Shown: positions 8,967 to 17,424 of the stretch, piece after piece
How the letters are laid out: every line of letters starts with the position of its first letter
Numbering within the stretch: position 1 is the first letter of the stretch
Assembly: GCA_030653385.1 (NCBI GenBank)
Contig: JAURZM010000009.1
Location: 100,443-164,442 of the forward strand
DNA from: Rubrivivax sp.
Lineage (GTDB): Bacteria; Pseudomonadota; Gammaproteobacteria; Burkholderiales; Burkholderiaceae_C
DNA length: 64,000 nucleotides
Reading direction: 5' to 3'
Made by a program: the position numbers and the translations under genes
Notes under the pieces: generated by a model
The model's input: the letters and a program-made list of their open reading frames with translations, nothing else
What the model was told of the DNA's origin: nothing
The model's database searches: none

Positions 8967-9458
8967 TTGAACTTCTTCATCGACAACTGGCATCTCTTCC
9001 TGGTGGCCGTGGTTTCCGGCGGCCTGCTGCTGTGGCCGGTGCTGCGCAAGGGCGGGGGCGGCGCAGGTTCGGTCGGCCCCAACGAAGCCGTGCGGCAGAT
9101 CAACCGCGAAAAGGGCGTGCTGATCGACGTCAGCGAGCCGGCGGAATACGCCGAAGGCCATGCCTCGGGCGCACGCAACGTGCCGCTGGGCAAGCTCGAA
9201 GGTTCCAGGGACCTGCCCACCAACAAGACCTTGCCGCTGCTGCTGATGTGCCCCACCGGCGCACGTGCCGGCCGCGCGGCCGGCTTGTTGCGCAAGGCGG
9301 GCTTCGAACAGGCCGTGGCGGTGTCCGGCGGCACGGCCGCCTGGCGCGAAGCGCAGCTGCCGATCAGCAAGCTGACCGACAAAGCCGAGAAGGCCGAAAA
9401 AGCTGAAAAGTCTGACAAGAGCGAAAAGACCGACAAGACCGGTGGCAAGGCCACCTGA
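8967..9458 (+). CDS. Membrane-anchored rhodanese-like protein, 163 aa
   Basis: An N-terminal transmembrane helix ([19 protein letters not shown], about residues 8-26) is followed by a single rhodanese domain. The active-site loop begins with Cys in [14 protein letters not shown], so sulfurtransferase chemistry is possible. The C-terminal 25 residues are a charged tail made of repeated KAEK/KSDK/KTDK units. It is probably a sulfur-transfer protein facing the cytoplasm or periplasm; the related YibN sits beside grxC-secB-gpsA in E. coli, and the same order is seen here. The start is TTG ([11 protein letters not shown]), after which family homology begins. Confidence 0.88.
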   Translation: MNFFIDNWHLFLVAVVSGGLLLWPVLRKGGGGAGSVGPNEAVRQINREKGVLIDVSEPAEYAEGHASGARNVPLGKLEGSRDLPTNKTLPLLLMCPTGARAGRAAGLLRKAGFEQAVAVSGGTAAWREAQLPISKLTDKAEKAEKAEKSDKSEKTDKTGGKAT

Positions 9459-9526
9459 CCCCGCTTCCAGCGTGATGGCCCCAGAAGCCGGACAATCCGC
9501 GGCAATCAGTCCATGAGGGAGTCCGC

Positions 9527-9784
9527 ATGAGCGCGGTGAAGATGTACACCACCGAGGTCTGTCCGTTCTGTGTGCGCGCCAAGATGCTGCTCAAGCAGCG
9601 GGGTGTGGAACAGATCGAAGAGATCCGGGTCGACCTGGACCCCACCCAGCGCCAGCAGATGATGGCGCTCACCGGTCGCCGCACGGTGCCCCAGATTTTC
9701 ATCGGAGACACCCACGTGGGTGGCTGCGATGACCTGATGGCGTTGGACCAGCGGGGTGGCCTGCTGCCGATGCTGGGCCGTTAG
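9527..9784 (+). CDS. grxC: Glutaredoxin 3, 85 aa
   Basis: Glutathione-dependent disulfide reductase. The dithiol motif CPFC lies in [13 protein letters not shown], and the GSH-binding TVPQIF and GGCDDL segments are present. The size is exact for class 1 glutaredoxins. A good ribosome site (GAGGGAG) lies 8 or so bases before the ATG. It lies between the rhodanese gene and secB, the same neighbours as in E. coli (yibN-grxC-secB-gpsA). Confidence 0.96.
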   Translation: MSAVKMYTTEVCPFCVRAKMLLKQRGVEQIEEIRVDLDPTQRQQMMALTGRRTVPQIFIGDTHVGGCDDLMALDQRGGLLPMLGR

Positions 9785-9921
9785 GCGCAGCGCCAAGAGC
9801 GGGAGGACCGTGTAGTCGGCCCCTGCTGTGCGCCTCGGGCGTCACACACCCTGACAGATAATGTGCGGTTCCAGGCCGGCGCCCAGGCGGCGACGGGCTT
9901 TCTTTCACCCAGAGACACACC

Positions 9922-10392
9922 ATGGCCGACGAGACCCCAGTTTTCCAGATCCAGCGCATGTACCTGAAGGACCTGTCGCTGGAGCAGCCCAACTCGCCCG
10001 GCATCCTGCTGGAACAGGCGCAGCCCCAGGTCGACATCAACCTGGCCATGGCGGCCAGCCCGGTGACCGAAGGCATCTTCGAAGTCACCGTCACGGCCAC
10101 CGTCACCACCAAGGTCAAGGACAAGGTCCTGTTCCTGGTGGAAGCCAAGCAAGCCGGCATCTTCGAGATCCGCCACGTGCCCGAGGAACAGATGCAGGGC
10201 ATCATCAGCATCGTCTGCCCGCAGATGATCTACCCCTACCTGCGTGCCATCGTGTCCGACGTCTGCACGCGGGCCGGCTTCCCGCCCATCCTGCTGACCG
10301 AAGTCAACTTCCAGGCCATGTTCGAAGCGCAGCAGCAGCAAGCTGCCGCGGCTTCCAACGGCGGCTCGCGAATCATCACGGGCGCGAATTAG
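9922..10392 (+). CDS. secB: Protein-export chaperone SecB, 156 aa
   Basis: Homotetrameric cytosolic chaperone that keeps preproteins unfolded and hands them to SecA. The typical N-terminus [19 protein letters not shown] and the central [32 protein letters not shown] region (bases about 10159-10245) are complete. The C-terminal tail is Gln/Ala-rich. The 137-base upstream gap contains GATAAT near 9856, a possible -10. Downstream is a repeat cluster, then gpsA. Confidence 0.96.
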   Translation: MADETPVFQIQRMYLKDLSLEQPNSPGILLEQAQPQVDINLAMAASPVTEGIFEVTVTATVTTKVKDKVLFLVEAKQAGIFEIRHVPEEQMQGIISIVCPQMIYPYLRAIVSDVCTRAGFPPILLTEVNFQAMFEAQQQQAAAASNGGSRIITGAN

Positions 10393-10400
10393 GACCCCTA

Positions 10401-10554
10401 GACCCATGCTTCGCATGTGTCGCCCCCCGAGGGGGGCTCGAAGGGCTCGGGTCACCCTCGCTCCTTCGAGGTTGACGACCCCGAGACCCATGCTTCGCAT
10501 GTGTCGCCCCCCGAGGGGGGCTCGAAGGACTCGGGTCACCCTCGCTCCTTCGAG
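10401..10554. repeat. Tandem pair of about 70-base palindromic repeats, period 84 bases
   Basis: Copy 1 (10401-10470) and copy 2 (10485-10554) both run from GACCCATGCTTCGCATG through CGCCCCCCGAGGGGGGCTCG to CTCGCTCCTTCGAG. They differ at only one or two positions (for example AAGGGCTCGG against AAGGACTCGG). Each holds a CCCCCC/GGGGGG hairpin. The period is 28 codons, so the frame leading into gpsA stays open through both copies. The motif is related to other intergenic repeats in the window. It fills most of the 168-base secB-gpsA gap. Confidence 0.85.
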
Positions 10555-10560
10555 ATCAGG

Positions 10561-11562
10561 GTGAGTCAGCCGGTTGCCGTGCTCGGTGCGGGCGCCTGGG
10601 GCACGGCGCTGGCGATGGCCGCGGCCGCCGCGGGGCAGGACGTCGTGCTGTGGGCACGCGATGCCGCGCAGGCAGCAGCGATGCAGCAGCTGCGGCGCAA
10701 CCTGCTTTACCTGCCAGAAGTGCCGTTTCCCGAGTCGCTGGCCGTCACCGGCGACCATGCGCTCGCAGTGGCCCACGCCGAGGGCGGCCTCACGCTCATT
10801 GCCTCACCCGTGGCCGGCTTGCGGCAGGCGCTGCTGGCGTTGCCCCAAGGCCGTGCCGCCTTGTGGCTGTGCAAGGGCTTCGAAGCCGGCACTGGCGCGC
10901 TGGGTCACGAAATCGCACGTGCAGTCCGGCCCGACACGGCGTGTGGTGTGCTGTCGGGCCCCAGCTTTGCGCTGGAAGTGGCCCAGGGCCTGCCGACGGC
11001 ACTGGTCGCCGCCAGCGAAGATGCCGCACTGACGGCCGCAGCGGTCGCGGTGTTCCACAGCGATGCCCTGCGCATCTACACCTCGTCCGACGTGGTGGGT
11101 GTCGAAGTGGGCGGCGCGGTGAAAAACGTCTTGGCCATCGCCACCGGCATCGTCGACGGCATGCCGACGGCCGGCCTCAATGCCCGTGCGGCCCTGATCA
11201 CCCGCGGCCTGTCGGAAATGACCCGCCTGGGCCTGGCGCTGGGCGCCCGCGCCGAAACCTTCATGGGCTTGTCGGGCCTGGGCGACCTGGTGCTCACCGC
11301 CACCGGCGAGTTGTCACGCAACCGCCGTGTCGGCTTGAAGCTGGCGGCGGGCCGGGCCCTGCCCGAGGTGCTGGCGGAATTGGGTCACGTGGCCGAAGGT
11401 GTGCTGACGGCGGGCACCGTGCTGGAACGAGCGCGTTCTCTGGGTGTCGAGATGCCGATCACCGCCGCCGTGGTCGACGTGCTGGAAGGCCGCCTGGCCC
11501 CGACGCAGGCCATGGCCGCGCTGATGTCGCGGCAGGCGCGGTCGGAATCCGCGGGCGGGTAA
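10561..11562 (+). CDS. gpsA: NAD(P)-dependent glycerol-3-phosphate dehydrogenase, 333 aa
   Basis: Makes sn-glycerol-3-phosphate from DHAP for phospholipid synthesis. The Rossmann motif [14 protein letters not shown] is at the N-terminus; the catalytic Lys lies in [14 protein letters not shown], followed by [21 protein letters not shown] 10561 was chosen because it starts the family-length protein. An in-frame GTG at 10417 would add 48 residues encoded by the repeats, which have no homology to GpsA. The grxC-secB-gpsA order is conserved. Confidence 0.94.
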   Translation: MSQPVAVLGAGAWGTALAMAAAAAGQDVVLWARDAAQAAAMQQLRRNLLYLPEVPFPESLAVTGDHALAVAHAEGGLTLIASPVAGLRQALLALPQGRAALWLCKGFEAGTGALGHEIARAVRPDTACGVLSGPSFALEVAQGLPTALVAASEDAALTAAAVAVFHSDALRIYTSSDVVGVEVGGAVKNVLAIATGIVDGMPTAGLNARAALITRGLSEMTRLGLALGARAETFMGLSGLGDLVLTATGELSRNRRVGLKLAAGRALPEVLAELGHVAEGVLTAGTVLERARSLGVEMPITAAVVDVLEGRLAPTQAMAALMSRQARSESAGG

Positions 11563-11573
11563 GTCGCCGCGGC

Positions 11574-12044
11574 TCAAACGCCGCCGGCAAAACCGTTCTG
11601 CCGCCAGGCCTCGAACACGGCCACGGCGACGGCGTTGCTCAGGTTCAGGCTGCGCTGGCCGGCACGCATCGGCAGCCTGACCCGTTGGGTCGTGCCGAAG
11701 CTGTCCCGCAGTTCCGCCGGCAGGCCCGATGTTTCGCTGCCGAACACCAGCCAGTCGCCGGGCAAGCAGTTCACCTCCTGAAAAGGGCGCGAGCCACGGG
11801 TGGTGAAGGCAAACACACGTGCCGGGTCCGGTTGGCAGATCTGCACCAAGTCGGGCCAGCTGGCGTGGCGCTGCACCGGCGTCCACTCGTGGTAGTCCAG
11901 ACCGGCGCGGCGCAGCAGCTTGTCCTCCATCGCAAAACCCAGGGGCTCCACCAGGTGCAGCGTGCAGCCGGTGTTGGCCGCCAGGCGGATGACGTTGCCG
12001 GTGTTGGGCGGGATTTCGGGTGCCACCAGCACAATGTTGAACAT
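11574..12044 (-). CDS. trmL: tRNA (cytidine(34)-2'-O)-methyltransferase, 156 aa
   Basis: SPOUT-fold (trefoil knot) methyltransferase acting on the wobble base of tRNA-Leu. The start MFNIVLVAPEIPPNTGN and the knot motifs FGSETSGLP and SLNLSNAVAVAVFEA are characteristic. The length is exact for TrmL. It is convergent with gpsA (11-base gap). The upstream gene comF ends 16 bases before it on the same strand, so they probably form an operon. Confidence 0.95.
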   Translation of the reverse strand: MFNIVLVAPEIPPNTGNVIRLAANTGCTLHLVEPLGFAMEDKLLRRAGLDYHEWTPVQRHASWPDLVQICQPDPARVFAFTTRGSRPFQEVNCLPGDWLVFGSETSGLPAELRDSFGTTQRVRLPMRAGQRSLNLSNAVAVAVFEAWRQNGFAGGV

Positions 12045-12060
12045 GGGTTGTCTGCCACCT

Positions 12061-12756
12061 TCAGTGGTCAGGGGTGCGCGCGACGACCCACACGTGCACC
12101 GCTGCCGCACCCGCGCGCAGCAGCACGGTGGCGGCTTCACGCACCGTGGCGCCGGTGGTCATCACGTCGTCGACCAGGGCCACCGAGCGGCCGGCCAGCG
12201 CTGGGCGCAAGCGCGGGTCGACCATGAACGCGCGGCGCAGATTGGTCTGGCGCTGTGCACGCGACAGCTCCGCCTGATGGGCGGTTTCGCCTGGGCGCAG
12301 CAAGACGTCGGCACGTGCCGGTGTGCCCGTCGCCCGGGCCACGCGCCGCGCCAGTTCCCAGGCCTGGTTGTAGCCGCGCTCGGCCAGTCGCTGCGGTGAC
12401 AGCGGCACCGGCAGCACCAGGCCAGGTGCCGGCCGGCCCTGCGACTGCACGGCGCCGTGCAACGCGCTGGCCAATGCCGTGGCCAGTTCCAGGCGGCCTT
12501 CGAACTTGAAGGCCACGATCAGGCGGTCCCACGGGAAGCTGTAATCGGCCACGCTGCAGCAGCTTTCGAAGGGCGGCGGCTCACGCTGGCAGCTGCCACA
12601 GGCCTGGGCAGCCAGGCCCATGCGAAGGCCGCAGCGGCCACAGCGTGGCACGGCTTGGGCAAAGCGGGTGATGCAGTGGCTGCACAAGGCCGCGCGGTCC
12701 CATTGCCGGCACACTTCGCACTGGCTGGGCAGCGGCAGGAAGTGGGGGCTGGGCAT
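12061..12756 (-). CDS. comF: ComF family amidophosphoribosyltransferase-like protein, 231 aa
   Basis: N-terminal zinc-ribbon region with four CxxC pairs (CEVC, CSHC, CGRCG, CGSC), then a PRTase domain ending in the PRPP loop VALVDDVMTTGAT. ComF/GntX proteins are needed for DNA uptake in some competent bacteria, but the reaction is unknown. ATG 12756 is supported by the zinc-ribbon start and by a -10-like TATATT six bases upstream on the minus strand. It is divergent from the BioC-like gene with only 22 bases between the start codons. Confidence 0.9.
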   Translation of the reverse strand: MPSPHFLPLPSQCEVCRQWDRAALCSHCITRFAQAVPRCGRCGLRMGLAAQACGSCQREPPPFESCCSVADYSFPWDRLIVAFKFEGRLELATALASALHGAVQSQGRPAPGLVLPVPLSPQRLAERGYNQAWELARRVARATGTPARADVLLRPGETAHQAELSRAQRQTNLRRAFMVDPRLRPALAGRSVALVDDVMTTGATVREAATVLLRAGAAAVHVWVVARTPDH

Positions 12757-12762
12757 CGGCTC

Positions 12763-12770
12763 AATATACT
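12763..12770. promoter_or_regulatory. Overlapping divergent -10 hexamers between comF and the BioC-like gene
   Basis: Minus strand: TATATT at 12768-12763, six bases before the comF ATG. Plus strand: TATACT at 12765-12770, eight bases before the ATG at 12779. The two start codons are separated by 22 bases, leaving no room for a conventional leader on either transcript. Confidence 0.55.
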
Positions 12771-12778
12771 GCCCGCCC

Positions 12779-13687
12779 ATGCCTGAACTTGCGCCCGATC
12801 GCAGTGCCGTGCGGCCGGTCGATGCGGCGGCGCTGGCCCGCGTGCAACGGCGACTGCAGCGGTCCACCACGGCGCCCTGGCTGCATGCTGAAGTGGCGCG
12901 GCGCATGGCCCAGCGCCTGCCGGTGATCCGCCTGCAGCCCGACCCGGTGCTGGACTGGGCTTCGTTCACCGGTGCCAGCCAGTCCTTGCTTCACACGGCT
13001 TACCCGCGCGCCCGGGTGTTGGCCGTCGAGCCCGACCCGCAGCGGCTGCAGGCCACGGTGTTTGCGCAGCGCAAACCCTGGTGGCAACCGTGGCAGAAGG
13101 CTGCCGAGGTGCTGGCACCCGAAAACGTGCCGGCCGGGCAGGCGCAGCTGCTGTGGTCCAACATGGCCCTGCATGGCGCCATCGACCCCCAGGCCCTGCT
13201 GCGGCAGTGGCACCAGGCACTGGCGGTGGACGGTTTCCTGATGTTTTCCACGCTCGGCCCCGGCACGCTGGTGCAGCTGGGTGCGCTGTACCGGCGGCTG
13301 GGCTGGCCGCCGCCGATGGCGCCCTTCGTGGACATGCACGACTTGGGTGACATGCTGGTGCAGGCCGGTTTTGCCGACCCGGTGATGGACCAGGAGACCG
13401 TCACGCTCACCTGGCCAGGTGTCGAGCCCTTGCTGGCCGAGTTGCGACAGCTCGGTGGCAACGTCGACCCGCGGCGCTCGCCTGGCTTGTGCACCCCGCG
13501 CTGGCGCCAGCGCCTGATGAAGGCCCTGGAAACGACGGCCGACGCCGACGGCCGGCTGGCGCTGGACTTCGAGATCGTCTACGGCCACGCCTTCAAACCC
13601 CCACCCCGCGCCCGCCTGGCGGCACACACCGAAGTCCCGCTTGTGGACATGCGCGCCATGGTGAGGCGCGGCAAACGCGTGGGCTAG
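12779..13687 (+). CDS. BioC-like SAM-dependent methyltransferase, 302 aa
   Basis: Class I methyltransferase related to malonyl-ACP O-methyltransferase BioC, which primes pimelate synthesis for biotin. Features are the N-terminal RRLQRSTTAPWLHAEVARRMAQRL, LWSNMALHG (BioC has a similar SNxAxQW motif), and FSTLGPGTLVQL after the catalytic core. The glycine-rich motif I is degenerate: WASFTGASQSLL replaces the usual xDLGCGxG. Betaproteobacterial BioC homologs share this. No other bio gene is nearby, so the biotin role is an inference. It may instead be a related methyltransferase. Confidence 0.72.
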   Translation: MPELAPDRSAVRPVDAAALARVQRRLQRSTTAPWLHAEVARRMAQRLPVIRLQPDPVLDWASFTGASQSLLHTAYPRARVLAVEPDPQRLQATVFAQRKPWWQPWQKAAEVLAPENVPAGQAQLLWSNMALHGAIDPQALLRQWHQALAVDGFLMFSTLGPGTLVQLGALYRRLGWPPPMAPFVDMHDLGDMLVQAGFADPVMDQETVTLTWPGVEPLLAELRQLGGNVDPRRSPGLCTPRWRQRLMKALETTADADGRLALDFEIVYGHAFKPPPRARLAAHTEVPLVDMRAMVRRGKRVG

Positions 13688-13806
13688 AATTCGTGGGCTT
13701 CGCCTGACTTGTTTCCGTGGCGCCGTGGGCTGATACCTCGGCTGCACGCATGAGGCGCCGCCGTGCTTGCAACCCGCCTTCTGCGCCGTACCCTGTCACC
13801 TGTTCC

Positions 13807-14367
13807 ATGTCAGCCACCTTCGCCCACAGCAACTGGCCATCGACCCCGCGTGTGCCGCGGCTCTTCGGCCGTCGCCTGTTGGTCGAAGGAGCCGCGCCGG
13901 CGGTCGAATGGCTGCTCAAGCGCAACTGCTCGTTGGCACCCCAGCAACTGGCACACGCCTACCTGTCGCTGTGCACGGCATCGGCGTTGATCGCCGCCTT
14001 TTTCTACTGGCAGGGTGCACCTTACGTCGCCGCTTTCGCCGGCCTGGAACTGCTGGCCGTGGGTGTGGCGATGCTGGTTTTTGCTCGCCACGCAGGTGAC
14101 CGCGAGACCCTGACGCTGGTCGGTGGGTCCCTGATGGTCGAGCAGTGCGTGGGCAACCGCGTCGAACGCACGCACCTGCAGGCCGACTGGCTGACCGTGG
14201 AACCGGCCGCCGGCCAGGGTTCACTGGTTGAAATCAGTGGCCGTGGTCGCATGGTGCGTGTCGGCCGACACCTGCGCCCCGAATGGCGGGGCGCCTTTGC
14301 GCATGAACTTCGTCAGGCGCTGCGTCAACGCAGCGACCGCCACGAGCCCCAGAATGATTCGAACTGA
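13807..14367 (+). CDS. DUF2244 family membrane protein, 186 aa
   Basis: Conserved protein with a pair of transmembrane helices in the middle (from LSLCTASALIAAFFYW to ELLAVGVAMLVFA), followed by a soluble domain ending in RPEWRGAFAHELRQALR. DUF2244 proteins often lie upstream of cytochrome oxidase genes in proteobacteria, as here, but their function is unknown. ATG 13807 was chosen: upstream in-frame codons give no hydrophobic or conserved sequence. The stop overlaps the start region of ctaC, so the genes are likely co-transcribed. Confidence 0.75.
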   Translation: MSATFAHSNWPSTPRVPRLFGRRLLVEGAAPAVEWLLKRNCSLAPQQLAHAYLSLCTASALIAAFFYWQGAPYVAAFAGLELLAVGVAMLVFARHAGDRETLTLVGGSLMVEQCVGNRVERTHLQADWLTVEPAAGQGSLVEISGRGRMVRVGRHLRPEWRGAFAHELRQALRQRSDRHEPQNDSN

Positions 14368-14371
14368 AGCG

Positions 14372-15607
14372 ATGACGATGAAGACCAAGACCTCTCTTTG
14401 GCCCTTGTTTGAGCCTGTGTCCGTGTGTGTGAAATCCGGTGCGCAACGGTTGTCTCAGCGGGTGTCGCAGCTGGCGCTTGTCGCGGGCGTGGCGATGACG
14501 TCGGGCGCCGCCTTGGCTGCCGTCCAGGACCTGCCGGGCGGGCCGGCGGTCAACCAGCTCGACTTGCACGTGCCGGTCACCAAGATCGGCGAGCAGCAGG
14601 TGTGGTTGCACAACTTCATGCTCATCGTTTGCGTGGTGATCTTCGTCGCCGTGTTCGGCGTCATGTTCTATTCGATCCTGAAACACCGCAAATCGGTGGG
14701 CCACAAGGCGGCCAACTTCCACGAAAGCGTGGCCGTCGAAATCGCCTGGACCGTCGTGCCGTTGCTGATCGTCATCGCCATGGGTGCCATGGCCACGCGC
14801 ACCGTGGTGGCCATGAAGGACACCAGCAACGCCGACCTGACCATCAAGGCCACGGGTTACCAGTGGAAGTGGGGCTATGACTACCTGAAGGGTGAAGGTG
14901 AAGGTATCGGCTTCCTGTCGACGCTGGATGTCACGCACCGCGAAATGTCCAACAGCGGCAAGCCGCCCACCATCGACAACTACCTGCTCAAGGTGGACAA
15001 CCCGCTGGTCGTGCCGGTCAACCAGAAGATCCGCATCGTCACCACCGCCAACGACGTCATCCACGCCTGGATGGTGCCCAGCCTGGGCGTCAAGCAGGAC
15101 GCCATTCCCGGCTTCGTGCGCGACACCTGGTTCCGCGCCGAGAAGACCGGTGACTTCTACGGCCAGTGCGCCGAACTGTGCGGCAAGGAACACGCCTACA
15201 TGCCCATCCACGTGAAGGTGGTGAGCCAGGCCGACTACGCCCTGTGGGTCGACGGCAAGATGAAGGAAATGGCCGCTGCCGCCGACGACCCAGCCAAGGT
15301 CTGGACGCTCGACGACCTGGTGGCCCGTGGTGAAAAGGTCTACAACGCCAACTGCGCTGCCTGCCACCGTGCCGACGGCAAGGGCGCGGGTCCCATCAAG
15401 GCGCTGGACGGCAGCGCCCTCGTCACCGGCGACCCGGCAGCGCAGATCGCGATCCTGCTCAATGGCGCGGCCAACGGCGCGATGCCGGCCTGGAAGCAGC
15501 TGTCGGACACCGAGCTCGCCGCGGTCATCACCTACACCAAAAATTCGTGGTCCAACAAGACCGGCAAGCTGGTTCAGCCTGCCGAGCTGGTTGCCGCCCG
15601 CAAGTAA
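14372..15607 (+). CDS. ctaC: Cytochrome c oxidase subunit II with fused C-terminal cytochrome c (caa3 type), 411 aa
   Basis: Electron entry subunit of the terminal oxidase. A signal peptide (LALVAGVAMTSGAALAA) is followed by two transmembrane helices near residues 85-105 and 125-150. The periplasmic CuA domain has the ligands in CAELCGKEHAYMP. An extra class I cytochrome c domain at the C-terminus has CAACH (CxxCH) and a distal Met in GAMPAWKQL. The fusion defines a caa3-type oxidase. The start could also be ATG 14354 or 14378; 14372 was chosen as a compromise, so the exact N-terminus is uncertain. Confidence 0.95.
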   Translation: MTMKTKTSLWPLFEPVSVCVKSGAQRLSQRVSQLALVAGVAMTSGAALAAVQDLPGGPAVNQLDLHVPVTKIGEQQVWLHNFMLIVCVVIFVAVFGVMFYSILKHRKSVGHKAANFHESVAVEIAWTVVPLLIVIAMGAMATRTVVAMKDTSNADLTIKATGYQWKWGYDYLKGEGEGIGFLSTLDVTHREMSNSGKPPTIDNYLLKVDNPLVVPVNQKIRIVTTANDVIHAWMVPSLGVKQDAIPGFVRDTWFRAEKTGDFYGQCAELCGKEHAYMPIHVKVVSQADYALWVDGKMKEMAAAADDPAKVWTLDDLVARGEKVYNANCAACHRADGKGAGPIKALDGSALVTGDPAAQIAILLNGAANGAMPAWKQLSDTELAAVITYTKNSWSNKTGKLVQPAELVAARK

Positions 15608-15646
15608 AACTCGCGCCCCGCAGCGCCACCGAATCAAGGAAGCCCC

Positions 15647-17278
15647 ATGAGCGCAGTTCTGGACCCACACGGCCACGACCACCCGCACGATCACGATCAC
15701 CACGATCACGGCCATCCGCATGGCTGGCGGCGCTGGCTGTTTGCCACCAACCACAAGGACATCGGCACGATGTACCTGCTGTTCAGCTTTGCGATGCTGA
15801 TGGTGGGTGGAGTGCTGGCCTTGGGTATCCGGGCCGAATTGTTCCAGCCGGGCCTTCAGTTCATCAACCCCGAGCTCTTCAACCAGCTCACCACGATGCA
15901 CGGCCTGATCATGGTGTTCGGCGCCATCATGCCGGCCTTCGTGGGCTTCGCGAACTGGATGATCCCGTTGCAGATCGGTGCCGCGGACATGGCTTTCGCG
16001 CGCATGAACAACCTCAGCTTCTGGCTGCTGATTCCGGCCTCGCTGATGTTGGTGGGCAGCTTTTTCATGCCCGGCGGTGCACCGGCCGCCGGCTGGACGC
16101 TCTATGCGCCGCTGACGCTGCAGATGGGCCCCAGCATGGACGCCGGCATCTTCGCGATGCACATCATGGGCGCCAGCTCCATCATGGGCAGCATCAACAT
16201 CATCGTCACCATCCTGAACATGCGCGCCCCCGGCATGACGCTGATGAAGATGCCGCTGTTCTGCTGGACGTGGCTGATCACCGCCTACCTGCTGATCGCG
16301 GTGATGCCCGTGCTGGCCGGTGCCATCACGATGACGCTGACCGACCGCCACTTCGGTACCAACTTCTTCAACCCCGCTGGCGGCGGTGACCCGATCATGT
16401 ACCAGCACATTTTCTGGTTCTTCGGTCACCCCGAGGTCTACATCATGATCTTGCCGGCGTTTGGCATCGTCAGTGCCATCATCCCGGCCTTTGCCCGCAA
16501 GCGCCTGTTTGGCTACACGAGCATGGTCTACGCCACCTCGTCGATCGCCATCCTGTCCTTCATCGTCTGGGCGCACCACATGTACACCACCGGCATGCCG
16601 GTAACCGGGCAGCTGTTTTTCATGTACGCCACGATGTTGATCGCGGTTCCCACCGGCGTGAAGATCTTCAACTGGCTGGCCACCATGTGGCAGGGCTCGA
16701 TGACTTTCGAGACGCCGATGCTGTTTGCGGTGGGCTTCCTGTTTGTGTTCACGATGGGCGGCTTCACGGGCCTGATCCTGGCCATGGCACCCATCGACAT
16801 CCAGTTGCAGGACACCTACTACGTGGTGGCGCATTTCCACTACGTGCTGGTGGCCGGTTCGCTGTACGGCCTGTTTGCCGGCTACTACTACTGGAGCCCC
16901 AAGTGGTGTGGCGTGATGTACGACGAAACACGCGGCAAGATCCACTTCTGGGGCTCGTTGATCTTCTTCAACATCACCTTCTTCCCGATGCACTTCCTGG
17001 GCCTGGCCGGCATGCCACGTCGTTATGCCGACTACCCGATGCAGTTTGCCGACTTCAACATGGTCGCCAGTGTCGGTGCCTTCGGCTTCGGTCTGATGCA
17101 GGTGTACTTCTTCGTCTTCGTGGTCGTGCCCATGATGCGTGGCAAGGGCGAACCCGCGCCTCAGAAGCCGTGGGAAGCCGCTGAGGGACTGGAATGGGAA
17201 GTGCCGTCGCCGGCGCCTTGGCACACCTTCGAAAACCCGCCCAAGCTGGACGCCACGGCCACCCGCGTGGTGGGTTGA
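15647..17278 (+). CDS. ctaD: Cytochrome c oxidase subunit I, 543 aa
   Basis: Catalytic heme-copper subunit with 12 predicted transmembrane helices. The binuclear-centre signature FWFFGHPEVYIMILPAFGI is present (CuB His plus the cross-linked Tyr), with the second CuB histidines in WAHHMYTTG. The heme ligands lie in THHG-like TTMHGLIMVF and in VAHFHYVLVAG. The first 35 residues are unusually His/Asp-rich before GWRRWLFATNHKDIGT, the usual start. A ribosome site (AAGGAAG) precedes the ATG. It follows ctaC at 39 bases. Confidence 0.97.
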   Translation: MSAVLDPHGHDHPHDHDHHDHGHPHGWRRWLFATNHKDIGTMYLLFSFAMLMVGGVLALGIRAELFQPGLQFINPELFNQLTTMHGLIMVFGAIMPAFVGFANWMIPLQIGAADMAFARMNNLSFWLLIPASLMLVGSFFMPGGAPAAGWTLYAPLTLQMGPSMDAGIFAMHIMGASSIMGSINIIVTILNMRAPGMTLMKMPLFCWTWLITAYLLIAVMPVLAGAITMTLTDRHFGTNFFNPAGGGDPIMYQHIFWFFGHPEVYIMILPAFGIVSAIIPAFARKRLFGYTSMVYATSSIAILSFIVWAHHMYTTGMPVTGQLFFMYATMLIAVPTGVKIFNWLATMWQGSMTFETPMLFAVGFLFVFTMGGFTGLILAMAPIDIQLQDTYYVVAHFHYVLVAGSLYGLFAGYYYWSPKWCGVMYDETRGKIHFWGSLIFFNITFFPMHFLGLAGMPRRYADYPMQFADFNMVASVGAFGFGLMQVYFFVFVVVPMMRGKGEPAPQKPWEAAEGLEWEVPSPAPWHTFENPPKLDATATRVVG

Positions 17279-17291
17279 GGGCCGCAACAAG

Positions 17292-17411
17292 ATGTCCCCT
17301 AAAGACACTCAACGCAAGGCCAATCTGCGGTTGGCGCTGATCCTGGCGTCAGTGGCCGCGATGTTCCTGCTGGGCTTCGTGGTCAAGATCACCTCCATGG
17401 GGCCGAACTGA
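17292..17411 (+). CDS. Small single-helix cytochrome oxidase assembly-type protein, 39 aa
   Basis: Tiny ORF between ctaD and ctaG. It has a charged start (MSPKDTQRKANLR), one transmembrane helix (LALILASVAAMFLLGFVVKI), then SMGPN. Proteins of this size and position recur in Burkholderiales ctaC-E operons and are annotated as small cytochrome oxidase assembly proteins. The role is inferred from context only; it could help assemble CtaG or act as a small subunit. Confidence 0.75.
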   Translation: MSPKDTQRKANLRLALILASVAAMFLLGFVVKITSMGPN

Positions 17412-17424
17412 GCCGGATTCACCG

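Noticed and set aside
10417..10560. N-terminal extension of GpsA encoded by the tandem repeats
   Set aside because: The frame is open but the sequence is repeat-derived and has no counterpart in GpsA proteins. GTG 10561 gives the normal length. It is kept only as a point to test.
13685..13690. TAGAAT near the end of the BioC-like gene as the promoter of the ctaC operon
   Set aside because: It overlaps the stop codon region and lies over 110 bases from the DUF2244 start with no -35. It is possible, but not better than chance evidence.
14234..17308. A 1024-codon open frame on the minus strand opposite the cytochrome oxidase genes
   Set aside because: It mirrors ctaC and ctaD in a GC-rich region. 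Its translation is His/Gly/Arg-rich low-quality sequence without domains, while the plus strand encodes clear oxidase subunits.
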